Assembly (NCBI RefSeq): GCF_000344805.1 | Contig: NC_020453.1 | Coordinates: 930,001 to 994,000, forward strand | DNA from: Bradyrhizobium oligotrophicum S58 | GTDB lineage: Bacteria > Pseudomonadota > Alphaproteobacteria > Rhizobiales > Xanthobacteraceae | DNA length: 64,000 nucleotides | Direction: 5' to 3' | In this document: positions 55,209-62,808 of the stretch, in pieces | Layout of the letters: each line of letters starts with the position of its first letter | Numbering within the stretch: the stretch's first letter is position 1 | Notes under the pieces: model-generated | What the model saw: the letters and a program-made list of their open reading frames with translations, nothing else | What the model was told of the DNA's origin: nothing | Databases searched by the model: none | Made by a program: the position numbers and the translations under genes

Positions 55209-55916
55209 ATGAAATGTCCTTCAAAAAAATGGAGTCTAGTCGTCTGCAGCTTCCTGATGCTGGTGAACGCCGCTCGTTCCGCGCAGGCAAATTCAAGCGA
55301 CGAGGACAAAATGTTGGGAGATGCTCGCGTTGCTAGTGAGGAATCCTCATCAAGTTTGAGGGTAATGGAGCCTAGAGCGCTCGCAAAAGGTGAAGCGCAG
55401 CGAATAGGAGGTCGGCTGATCGTTACCCTGCGCTCGGGTAAAACGAAAGTATATTCAGACCGTCTTGCATGCAGTAGACCTGCGGAGGAAACAAAATGCA
55501 TTCGATATAGCTTGGTTGTTCATGCCAAGACGCGCTCTTCGTATATAATAGCGAAGCAGTACTACGAGGGACTAGAGGCGATTGTAGTGAATGAAGTGTC
55601 TGGCGTGGAGACGATAGTAAGAGGAATTCCAAGCTATTCCTCCGACGGCAGGTCGTTAGTTGTCTTTCTGGAAAATGATCCAGAAGTAGGGTTTGCAGTT
55701 GAGGTTTGGCAAAAAAATGGAGATCGGTTCGCTAAGGTCTGGACAGGATCTCCGAACTCAGATGGGATTTACGTCTCATATCGGCTCATCCGATGGATAT
55801 CCGAAGATGCGTTTCTGATTGAGACTAAGACGAAATATGGAGGAAAAAAACCGGACGCGTTGCAGGAGGTATTAATAGTGCGTGATGCAAGCGGATGGAA
55901 GATAGCTCCGCGATAG
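55209..55916 (+). CDS. Secreted small protein, candidate immunity protein to the RHS-M23 toxin
   Basis: 235 residues starting one base after the toxin stop, so the two are co-translated. The N-terminus MKCPSKKWSLVVCSFLMLVN ending AARSAQA is a Sec signal peptide, placing the mature protein in the periplasm. The remainder looks like a beta-rich repeat protein (RIGGRLIVTLRSGKTKVYSD, SSDGRSLVVFLENDPEVGFA, YRLIRWISEDAFLIETKTKY). Two cysteines (ACSRPAEETKC) could pair. The DNA is visibly AT-richer than the rest of the region, like the toxin tip. Position, export signal and composition fit an immunity protein guarding the cell wall. No family is recognised, and the function is inference. Confidence 0.6.
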   Translation: MKCPSKKWSLVVCSFLMLVNAARSAQANSSDEDKMLGDARVASEESSSSLRVMEPRALAKGEAQRIGGRLIVTLRSGKTKVYSDRLACSRPAEETKCIRYSLVVHAKTRSSYIIAKQYYEGLEAIVVNEVSGVETIVRGIPSYSSDGRSLVVFLENDPEVGFAVEVWQKNGDRFAKVWTGSPNSDGIYVSYRLIRWISEDAFLIETKTKYGGKKPDALQEVLIVRDASGWKIAPR

Positions 55917-56356
55917 AGTCGCCGGGGGTTACCGGGGGTTACCGGGGGTTATGGTGACAGTGCATATAATTAGCCAGTGAGCTTCAAGCTCAGGTGCCCC
56001 GCATGAGGTGAACCTCGCGAGCGTCCCGTGTCGTGCGGAAGCGACGGGCGGAGTCGAAATGCCGGAAACTACGGCGGCGCGGCGCAAGACGGTTGCATCG
56101 TTGTGGACATCGCTCCCGATCCGGCTGGCTGCTTCACAGGAAGCTTCGTTGAGGTTCAGAAAATTCATGACGAGACCCACCTTCCGATAGTTCGGTGCGG
56201 TGCACGTAAAAATTGTAGATTGTCCGCTGTCGCCAAGTGTTGCATCAAAGGGTGTGTATGACTCGTCGGGACGTTGCGCAATCAATATCTCTCGCGGTCA
56301 AAACCTCCTAAACTGCAGTTGTTAGTTGTTCTGCAGCTCAACTGCGTGGGGTCGGG
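55917..56356. other. Stretch between toxin locus and type II secretion operon
   Basis: About 440 bp. It begins with three 10-bp tandem repeats and then has only short frames on both strands (for example 56028-56261 plus) that I cannot assign. The promoter of the type II secretion operon should be in the last 100 bases. No clear terminator was seen after the putative immunity gene. Confidence 0.4.
55922..55951 (+). repeat. Three perfect 10-bp tandem repeats
   Basis: CCGGGGGTTA occurs three times in a row at 55922-55931, 55932-55941 and 55942-55951, starting five bases after the stop of the putative immunity gene. No role is evident. It could mark a recombination or slippage site at the end of the toxin/immunity cassette. 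Confidence 0.85.
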
Positions 56357-58657
56357 GTGATTGCGTTGCGCGACGGGGGTCGCAGAATTTGGTTGATGGC
56401 GCTTCCCGTGGCGCTGGCGCTGGCGTTGTCGGCGTGCCAGACCATGGAGGAGGGCACGTCGTCGTTCGCTTGGAGCGCAAGCAGTCCAGAGGCCGGATCA
56501 GCTGTTCAGGCGCAGGCGGCGATGCGGTCGTCGGCGGGGAGCGTGCGTGCGGGCAAGTTGTCTGGCTCGCCATTGCTCGACGACAACAAAGGCGGGCCGG
56601 TGACCATGGTGGAAGGCACCGGGCGCTTCGTCGGCGAGCCGCCAACCGGGGCGGTGTCGCGCGCATCCGAGGATGCCGCCGACGGCGTCACCATCAATCT
56701 CGTCGGCGTGCCGGCGCCGCAGGCGGCGAAGACCGTGCTGGGGGATATTCTCGGGGTCAAGTACACGGTTGATCCGGGGATCGAGGGGCGGATCACAATC
56801 CAGACGCCGAAGCCGGTGGCGCGGTCGGCTGTGATTGATCTGTTCCAGGCGGCGCTGCGGGCCAACAATGCGGCTGTCGTCAACAATCGTGGCATCTATC
56901 GCATCGTGGCGGCGGACCAGACGGCGGTGTCGTCGGCGTATCGCACGGACGACGTGGCTGATGGCGGCGAGATGGTCGGCAACGGGCTGCAGGTGGTGCA
57001 GCTGAAATATGTCTCGGCCTCCGAGATCCGGCGCGTCGTCGAGCCGATCGCGCCGCGGGGCGGGGTGGTGCGGGTCGATGATGCGCGCAATTTGATCACG
57101 CTGTCCGGCAATCGCCAGGAGATCGCGGCGATGATGGATGCGATCGCGCTGTTCGACGTCGACACCATGAAGGGCATGTCGTTCGCGCTGATCCCGGTCA
57201 AGACCTCGGCGCCCGACGCGATCGCAACCGAACTGAAAAGCGTGTTCGCCTCCGATCGCGACGGGCCGATGGCCGGCATGGTGCAGTTCGTCCCCAACAA
57301 GCGGCTGCGCTCGATCCTGGTGATCTCGCCGCAGGTCCAGTATCTGCGCCGCGCGGAGAGCTGGATCCGCAAGCTCGACGCGCAGGCGCAAGGGTCCGAG
57401 AAGCAGCTCTTCACCTACGCCGTGCAGAACCGGCGCGCCCAGGAACTGGTCGACGTGCTGCAGTCGATGTTCCCGACGGACACCCAGACAGCGACATCCG
57501 GGCGGCGCACGGTGGCGCCGAACTATCAGGAGGCGGCGGTGCAGTCGCAGCCGGCATCGTCGGGCGGCGGGTTCTCCGGGTCATCGTCATCGGGATTCAC
57601 CGGAGGCCTCGGCTCCTCCGGCGGCGGCATGGGGGGAATGCGGACCCCGGCGCCGACCACGTCCGCGCCCAGCGTCACGCCGGCGGCGGCAGCGCCCGCG
57701 CCCTCCGGCCGCGAGGGCGATGCCGACGGGCCGCGGCTCCGGATCGTCGCCGACGAGGCCAAGAACGCGATCCTGATCGAGGCAGCCAACGCCGACTACA
57801 AGCGCGTGCTGCAGGTGATCGAGCGGCTCGACCAGATGCCGAACCAGGTGCTGATCGAGGCGACCATCGCCGAGGTCACGTTGAACGACGATCTGCGTTT
57901 CGGCGTGCAATGGTACATGCAGAAGCACAGCTCGAAATTCACCCTGACGGAAGCCGCCTCCGGCGCCGTCAGCTCGGTCTTTCCCGGCTTCTCCTATGCG
58001 TTGACCGCGGCCAATATCGCCGCCACGATCGACACGCTGAACCAGATCACCAACGTCAACATCGTCTCCTCGCCGTCGCTGGCGGTCATGGACAACAAGG
58101 CGGCGGTGCTGCAGATCGGCGACCAGGTTCCGATCACGACACAGTCGGCGACCTCGACCCTGACCACGGGCGCGCCGATCGTCAATTCGGTGAGCTACAA
58201 GGACACCGGCGTGATCCTGTCGATCACGCCGCGCATCAACGAGAGCGGACGCGTGCTGCTCGACATCGAGCAGGAGGTGTCGAGCGTGGCGCCGACCACG
58301 TCCTCGAACATCGATTCGCCGACCATCCGGCAGCGCAAGATCAGGACCTCGGTGGTCGTCAACGACAGCGATGCGCTGGTGCTGGGCGGGCTGATCCAGG
58401 AGGGCCGCACCACCGGCCGCAGCCAGCTGCCGATCATTGGCGACATCCCATTTATCGGCAATTTCGCCGGTAGTCGCGACAACGTCATCGGCAAGACCGA
58501 GCTGATCATCCTGATCCGGCCGCACGTGATGCGCAGCCTCGACGAGGCGCGCAGCGTGACCGAGGAGTACCGCCACTTCATGGCGATCGAGGGTCCGCAT
58601 CGCCGGCAGCCGGCGCGGCGGCGGGTCGAGGACACCGGACGCAGGATTCTCGACTGA
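56357..58657 (+). CDS. gspD: Type II secretion system secretin
   Basis: 766 residues, GTG start. The signal peptide ends in a lipobox (LALSAC, Cys27), so it is probably a lipoprotein, which can help secretin targeting. N-domains run over about residues 105-420 (VTINLVGVPAPQAAKTVLGD, VLQLKY-type VVQLKYVSASEIRRVV, LFTYAVQNRRAQELVDVLQS). A Ser/Gly-rich insert (about 395-450) follows, then the secretin core to about 735 (VSSPSLAVMDNKAAVLQIGD, VLGGLIQEG, PIIGDIPFIGNFAG). It forms the outer-membrane channel. It is the first gene of a tight gsp operon. Confidence 0.93.
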   Translation: MIALRDGGRRIWLMALPVALALALSACQTMEEGTSSFAWSASSPEAGSAVQAQAAMRSSAGSVRAGKLSGSPLLDDNKGGPVTMVEGTGRFVGEPPTGAVSRASEDAADGVTINLVGVPAPQAAKTVLGDILGVKYTVDPGIEGRITIQTPKPVARSAVIDLFQAALRANNAAVVNNRGIYRIVAADQTAVSSAYRTDDVADGGEMVGNGLQVVQLKYVSASEIRRVVEPIAPRGGVVRVDDARNLITLSGNRQEIAAMMDAIALFDVDTMKGMSFALIPVKTSAPDAIATELKSVFASDRDGPMAGMVQFVPNKRLRSILVISPQVQYLRRAESWIRKLDAQAQGSEKQLFTYAVQNRRAQELVDVLQSMFPTDTQTATSGRRTVAPNYQEAAVQSQPASSGGGFSGSSSSGFTGGLGSSGGGMGGMRTPAPTTSAPSVTPAAAAPAPSGREGDADGPRLRIVADEAKNAILIEAANADYKRVLQVIERLDQMPNQVLIEATIAEVTLNDDLRFGVQWYMQKHSSKFTLTEAASGAVSSVFPGFSYALTAANIAATIDTLNQITNVNIVSSPSLAVMDNKAAVLQIGDQVPITTQSATSTLTTGAPIVNSVSYKDTGVILSITPRINESGRVLLDIEQEVSSVAPTTSSNIDSPTIRQRKIRTSVVVNDSDALVLGGLIQEGRTTGRSQLPIIGDIPFIGNFAGSRDNVIGKTELIILIRPHVMRSLDEARSVTEEYRHFMAIEGPHRRQPARRRVEDTGRRILD

Positions 58658-59877
58658 TGCCGCGCTTCCGCTACCGCGCCTACGGCACCGACGGCTCCTT
58701 CGCGGAGGGGACGATCGAGGCTGCGTCCGCGGATGCGGCGAGCGCGACTCTGTGGGCGCAGGGGTTGTCGCCGTTCCAGATGCAGGCCGCCGATAGCGCC
58801 GGCACGGCATGGTGGAACCGCGAGATAACGCTCGGCAACGGCGCGGCGCGCGCGGACCTTTTGGCCTTCACGCGCGAGTTCGCCACGCTCTGCGCGGCCG
58901 ACATTCCAATGGACGACGCCTTGCGCATCGTGCAGACACAGGCCTCGGCAGCACGGCTGCGCGCCCTGGTCGAGGCACTGCTCGCCGATGTCCTCAATGG
59001 CCGCCCGTTGTCGGAGGCGATGCAGGCGCAGCCGCGCATCTTCCCGGCCGACTATGTCGCTGTCGTGCGCGCCGGCGAGAGCGGCGGGCGGCTGGCGCAG
59101 GTGCTGACCGAGCTTGCCGAGCTCCTGGAGCGGCGGGCGGAGATCCGTGCGCGCATCCAGTCGGCGCTGATCTATCCCGCGATGCTGATCGTGCTGAGCC
59201 TCGCAACGCTCGCGATCATCGTTGGCGGCGTGATCCCGTCGATGGCCCCGATCTTCACCCAGAGCGGCAAGCCGCTGCCATTGACCATCCAGCTGATGCT
59301 GGCCTTGAAGGCGCATTGGCTCGAGATCGTGGTCGGCGGCGTTGCCACCATCGTGGCTGGGGGGACGGTCGTCGCATTCGTGCTGGCCGATCCCGGCCGC
59401 CGCCGGCGTCTCGACCGGCTCGCGCTGCGGCTGCCGCTGCTCGGCGGCTTCCTTCTGCAGCAGGACACCGCGCGCTTCGCCCGCACGCTCGGTACGATGC
59501 TGATGGCCGGCGTGCCGTTGATCGCGGCGACGAAATCGGCGAGCGACGTCGTCGACAACCGTCATCTCCGCGCCGGCATGGAACAGGCGATCGAGCGGAT
59601 CCAGCAGGGCACAGCGTTGCACCGCGCGCTACGCAACGAGGTCGCCTTGCCGGCCGTGGCGCTGCAGATGATCGCGGTCGGCGAGGAGGCTGGCAAGCTC
59701 GACCGCATGCTGCTGCGCGTGGCGCAGATGCTGGAGAAGCAGCTGCAGACCAGCGTCGATCGCTTCATGGCGGCGTTGACGCCGGCGATGACAGTCGGCA
59801 TCGCATTGATCATCGGTGCGCTGATCATGCCGGTGATGAACGCCGTCCTCAGCATCAATGATCTGGTGGGGCGATGA
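58657..59877 (+). CDS. gspF: Type II secretion inner-membrane platform protein
   Basis: 406 residues; the start overlaps the gspD stop. The N-terminal MPRFRYRAYGTDGSFAEGTI and two T2SSF domains (FTREFATLCAADIPMDDALR near residue 70, DTARFARTLGTMLMAGVPLI near 270) with about three membrane helices are typical of GspF. It anchors the GspE ATPase and the pseudopilus assembly machinery in the inner membrane. The stop overlaps the next gene (ATGA). Confidence 0.93.
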   Translation: MPRFRYRAYGTDGSFAEGTIEAASADAASATLWAQGLSPFQMQAADSAGTAWWNREITLGNGAARADLLAFTREFATLCAADIPMDDALRIVQTQASAARLRALVEALLADVLNGRPLSEAMQAQPRIFPADYVAVVRAGESGGRLAQVLTELAELLERRAEIRARIQSALIYPAMLIVLSLATLAIIVGGVIPSMAPIFTQSGKPLPLTIQLMLALKAHWLEIVVGGVATIVAGGTVVAFVLADPGRRRRLDRLALRLPLLGGFLLQQDTARFARTLGTMLMAGVPLIAATKSASDVVDNRHLRAGMEQAIERIQQGTALHRALRNEVALPAVALQMIAVGEEAGKLDRMLLRVAQMLEKQLQTSVDRFMAALTPAMTVGIALIIGALIMPVMNAVLSINDLVGR

Positions 59878-60344
59878 GCGCGCGGGCGGCAGTGGGGCGG
59901 GACGAGGCGAGCGCCGGCTTCACGCTGGTCGAGATGCTTGCCGTGCTCGTCATCCTGGCGCTGACGGTATCCGCCGCTGTCCCTTTGCTATCCCGCGGCG
60001 CCGGCACGGTGAGCCTCGATGCGGCGACAGGCGAGATTGCGTCGGCGCTGCGCGCGACGCGCTCGGCTGCGATCGTACAGAACCGCGTGATGACCTTGAC
60101 CATCGACGTCGACCGCCGGACCTTCAGCTCGGACGTCGTCCGGCCGCGCACCTTCGCGCCGGACATCCAGGCGAAGCTGACCTATGCCGCCGCGACGCGC
60201 GTGGGCGCTGCCGTGGGCGGTTTCCGGTTCTTTCCGGACGGCTCGTCGACCGGCGGCGATCTGAGCCTGGAGTTGAACGGGCATCATGTCAGGCTCTGTG
60301 TCGAATGGCTGACAGGGACGGTGCGGACCGCCGCGACGTGTTGA
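59874..60344 (+). CDS. gspH: Type II secretion minor pseudopilin
   Basis: 156 residues with a prepilin peptidase site AG|FTLVEMLAVLVILALTV, Glu at position 5 of the mature protein, and a C-terminal domain fitting GspH (GFRFFPDGSSTGGDLSLELN, the typical end). It is a minor pseudopilin near the tip of the pseudopilus. The start overlaps the gspF stop. Its order before gspG, rather than after, differs from the classic gamma-proteobacterial operon. Confidence 0.87.
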   Translation: MSARAAVGRDEASAGFTLVEMLAVLVILALTVSAAVPLLSRGAGTVSLDAATGEIASALRATRSAAIVQNRVMTLTIDVDRRTFSSDVVRPRTFAPDIQAKLTYAAATRVGAAVGGFRFFPDGSSTGGDLSLELNGHHVRLCVEWLTGTVRTAATC

Positions 60345-60359
60345 GGGGAGGGGACGATC

Positions 60360-60863
60360 ATGCTGGGATGGATGGAATGTCTTGATGTCGTGAAGCTGCG
60401 CGTGGCCGCGTGGCGCGGGCAATTCCGGCTTCGTTTACGCAGAGGCCGCGATGGCGAGGCAGGCTTCACCTTGGTCGAGATGCTGGTCGTCATCACCATC
60501 ATCGGCCTGATCATGGGTCTCGTCGGCCCGCGCGTGCTGAGCTATCTCTCCGACTCCAAGCTCAAGACGGCGCGGATCCAGATCCGCAGCCTGTCCTCGG
60601 CGCTCGACCTCTATCACCTTGACAACGGCCGCTACCCGACCGCAGCCGAAGGGCTCGGTGCGCTGGTGCAGAAGCCGGCCACCGCGACCACCTGGAACGG
60701 ACCCTATCTCAGCGGCACCCTGGTCCCGAACGATCCGTGGGGACGGCCTTATGTCTACAGATTCCCGGGGCAGCACGGCACCTACGACATCGTCTCGCTC
60801 GGGCCCGAGGGACGTGAGGACGAGACCTCGGCCACGGCCAATGTGACGAGCTGGCAGCCGTGA
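60360..60863 (+). CDS. gspG: Type II secretion major pseudopilin
   Basis: 167 residues. The prepilin site is AG|FTLVEMLVVITIIGLIMG at residue 36, so the leader is unusually long (35 residues); a GTG at 60390 would shorten it. The C-terminal GspG signature is clear: LYHLDNGRYPTAAEGLGALV, NDPWGRPYVYRFPGQHG and YDIVSLGPEGREDE (calcium site region). It builds the pseudopilus shaft. Its stop overlaps the gspI start. Confidence 0.93.
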   Translation: MLGWMECLDVVKLRVAAWRGQFRLRLRRGRDGEAGFTLVEMLVVITIIGLIMGLVGPRVLSYLSDSKLKTARIQIRSLSSALDLYHLDNGRYPTAAEGLGALVQKPATATTWNGPYLSGTLVPNDPWGRPYVYRFPGQHGTYDIVSLGPEGREDETSATANVTSWQP

Positions 60864-61288
60864 CTCCCGCCACGGCAGAGGTGAAGCACGCGGACGGCGA
60901 CGACGCCGGCTTCACGCTGGTGGAGATCCTCGTCGCACTGGCCATGCTGTCGGTCGGCCTCGCTTTGGTGATGAGCCTGTTCTCGACCGGACTGTCACGA
61001 ACGGGCATGGCCGAACGCGTGGCTGGTGCCGTTGCGCTGGCGCAGTCGCTCATGGCCCAGGTCGGCAATTCGATTCCGCTGCGCACCGAGACGCGCGATG
61101 GTGCCGAGGCGAACGGCTATCGGTGGCGCCTTGCGATGCAGCCCTATCGGCCGGCGCCAAACAGCGATGCACGCCCGGTCGAGCTGTATCAGATCTCGGT
61201 CCAGGTCGGCTGGCTGGAAGGGCAGGACCCGCGCTCCTATGCGCTCTCGACGCTTCGCCTCGGGCCCAGAGTCTCCAAGTCGCAGTGA
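60860..61288 (+). CDS. gspI: Type II secretion minor pseudopilin
   Basis: 142 residues, GTG start overlapping the gspG stop. The prepilin site is AG|FTLVEILVALAMLSVGLA, followed by the GspI-like YRWRLAMQPYRPAP and a VQVGW strand. It forms part of the I-J-K tip complex of the pseudopilus. Confidence 0.87.
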   Translation: MTPATAEVKHADGDDAGFTLVEILVALAMLSVGLALVMSLFSTGLSRTGMAERVAGAVALAQSLMAQVGNSIPLRTETRDGAEANGYRWRLAMQPYRPAPNSDARPVELYQISVQVGWLEGQDPRSYALSTLRLGPRVSKSQ

Positions 61289-61297
61289 GCCAGACCG

Positions 61298-61972
61298 ATG
61301 ACGTCGCCGAAAGCAAGCGGGATGGATGATCGCGACGCAGGCTTCACCCTGGTCGAGGTTCTCGTTGCGCTGGCGTTGTTCAGCCTGCTCGCCGTTCTGC
61401 TGTTCGACAATCTCAAATTCGGCGTGCAGGCCTGGCGCAGCGGCAGCGCCCGCGCGGAGTCGTTCCAGCGCGAGCTCGCGGCGCAGGACGTACTGCGGCG
61501 GCTGATCGGCAATCTCTATCCGATGATGCTGGGCGAAGGCGCGGCGCAGCGGCGCATCGATATCGACGGCCAGTCCGAGAGCCTCGAGTTCCTCAGCGAC
61601 GCGCCGGCCGTGTCCGGTGGGGCCGGCCGCTTCCGCTTCAAGCTGTTCGCCGACCGCAGGCGTGACGGGGTCGATCTCGTTCTGCAGTCCCGACCCGAAC
61701 TGGCGGCGAAGCAGGACACCGAGCGGACGCTGCTGGTGTCCGACATCGATCGGATCGAGCTCAGCTATGCGGCAAGAGCAACGGGAGACGCCAATGCGGC
61801 CTGGAGCACAAGCTGGAAGGATCAGAGCGAGGCTCCCGGCCTGATCCGGCTGCGGGTCCTGATGCGTCCCGACGATGCCCGTCACTGGCCGGAGCTCGTA
61901 ATCGCGCCGCGGGTGCAGGCCGATGTGGCCTGCGTCTACGACGCGCTCACGATGCGCTGTCGCGGGCGATAG
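61298..61972 (+). CDS. gspJ: Type II secretion minor pseudopilin
   Basis: 224 residues with a prepilin site AG|FTLVEVLVALALFSLLAV at about residue 14, and an extended soluble domain typical of GspJ (LEFLSDAPAVSGGAGRFRFK, LLVSDIDRIELSYAA, APGLIRLRVLM). It partners GspI and GspK at the pseudopilus tip. It starts 9 bp after gspI. Confidence 0.87.
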   Translation: MTSPKASGMDDRDAGFTLVEVLVALALFSLLAVLLFDNLKFGVQAWRSGSARAESFQRELAAQDVLRRLIGNLYPMMLGEGAAQRRIDIDGQSESLEFLSDAPAVSGGAGRFRFKLFADRRRDGVDLVLQSRPELAAKQDTERTLLVSDIDRIELSYAARATGDANAAWSTSWKDQSEAPGLIRLRVLMRPDDARHWPELVIAPRVQADVACVYDALTMRCRGR

Positions 61973-61980
61973 GGGGCGAC

Positions 61981-62808
61981 ATGCCGGTGCTGTCGGTTCT
62001 CTGGGGGGTGGCGCTACTGACGGCGATTGCACTGTCGCTGTCATGGTCGAGCAGCGTGTCCTATGGCCTTGCCCGTAACGGCGTCGATCAGGCCGCTCTC
62101 GGTGCGCTCGTCGAGGCCGGCGTGAACGCCGCCATCGACGGTCTGCTCGATGCCAGGGCGGACCGCCGCTGGCGCGCCGACGGCCGTCTCTACACGCTCG
62201 ATTTCAACGGGACGCGGATCGGCATCAGGATTCAGGACGAGCTCGGACGGGTCGACCTCAACCAGACCGATGAGGCAATGCTGAACAGCCTGCTGCTATC
62301 AGCAGGGCTGGACGCGCGGGCCGCCGCTGACCTGACCGACAAGATCGTGGATTGGCGAACCGCAACGTCCCTGAAGCACCTGAACGGCGCCAAGGACCGG
62401 GACTACACGTCGCGCAACGCCGCCTATCATCCGCGTAACGGTCCGTTCCAGAGCGTCGATGAGCTGCTCCTGGTCATGGACATGACACCTTCGATCTTTG
62501 CCCGGATCGCGCCGGCGCTCACGGTCCATTCGGGCCGGCAGTTCGTCGATCCGCAACTGGCGCCGCGCGAGGTGCTGCGCGCGCTGCCCGGCGTGACCGC
62601 GCAGAGTGCCGAAGCGACGGTGGCCGCGCGCGACGGCGCCAGATCTGGCCTCGCCGAAGGCAACCCGATGACGGTGCTGCGTGGCCGCGCCTTCACGATC
62701 CGGACCGAGTTTGCCTACGCGTCACGCGTGGTCGCAGGCGAGGTCGCGGTGCGCCTGACGGAGAATCCGCAGCAGCCCTATTGGGTGCTGAGCTGGGGGA
62801 CGCGATGA
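61981..62808 (+). CDS. gspK: Type II secretion minor pseudopilin-like protein
   Basis: 275 residues with a hydrophobic N-terminus MPVLSVLWGVALLTAIALSL, then IRIQDELGRVDLNQTDEAML and DLTDKIVDWR, the GspK helix-hairpin-like region, and GPFQSVDELLLVMDMTPSIF. The short leader lacks the usual basic residues before the putative cleavage Gly9, and the glutamate at +5 is absent, as is normal for GspK. It caps the pseudopilus. Its stop overlaps the gspE start. Confidence 0.82.
   Translation: MPVLSVLWGVALLTAIALSLSWSSSVSYGLARNGVDQAALGALVEAGVNAAIDGLLDARADRRWRADGRLYTLDFNGTRIGIRIQDELGRVDLNQTDEAMLNSLLLSAGLDARAAADLTDKIVDWRTATSLKHLNGAKDRDYTSRNAAYHPRNGPFQSVDELLLVMDMTPSIFARIAPALTVHSGRQFVDPQLAPREVLRALPGVTAQSAEATVAARDGARSGLAEGNPMTVLRGRAFTIRTEFAYASRVVAGEVAVRLTENPQQPYWVLSWGTR

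Noticed and set aside
57587..59622. Large minus-strand frames (407 and 475 codons) opposite gspD and gspF
   Set aside because: They are His/Arg/Asp-rich shadows of well-conserved gsp genes on the other strand.
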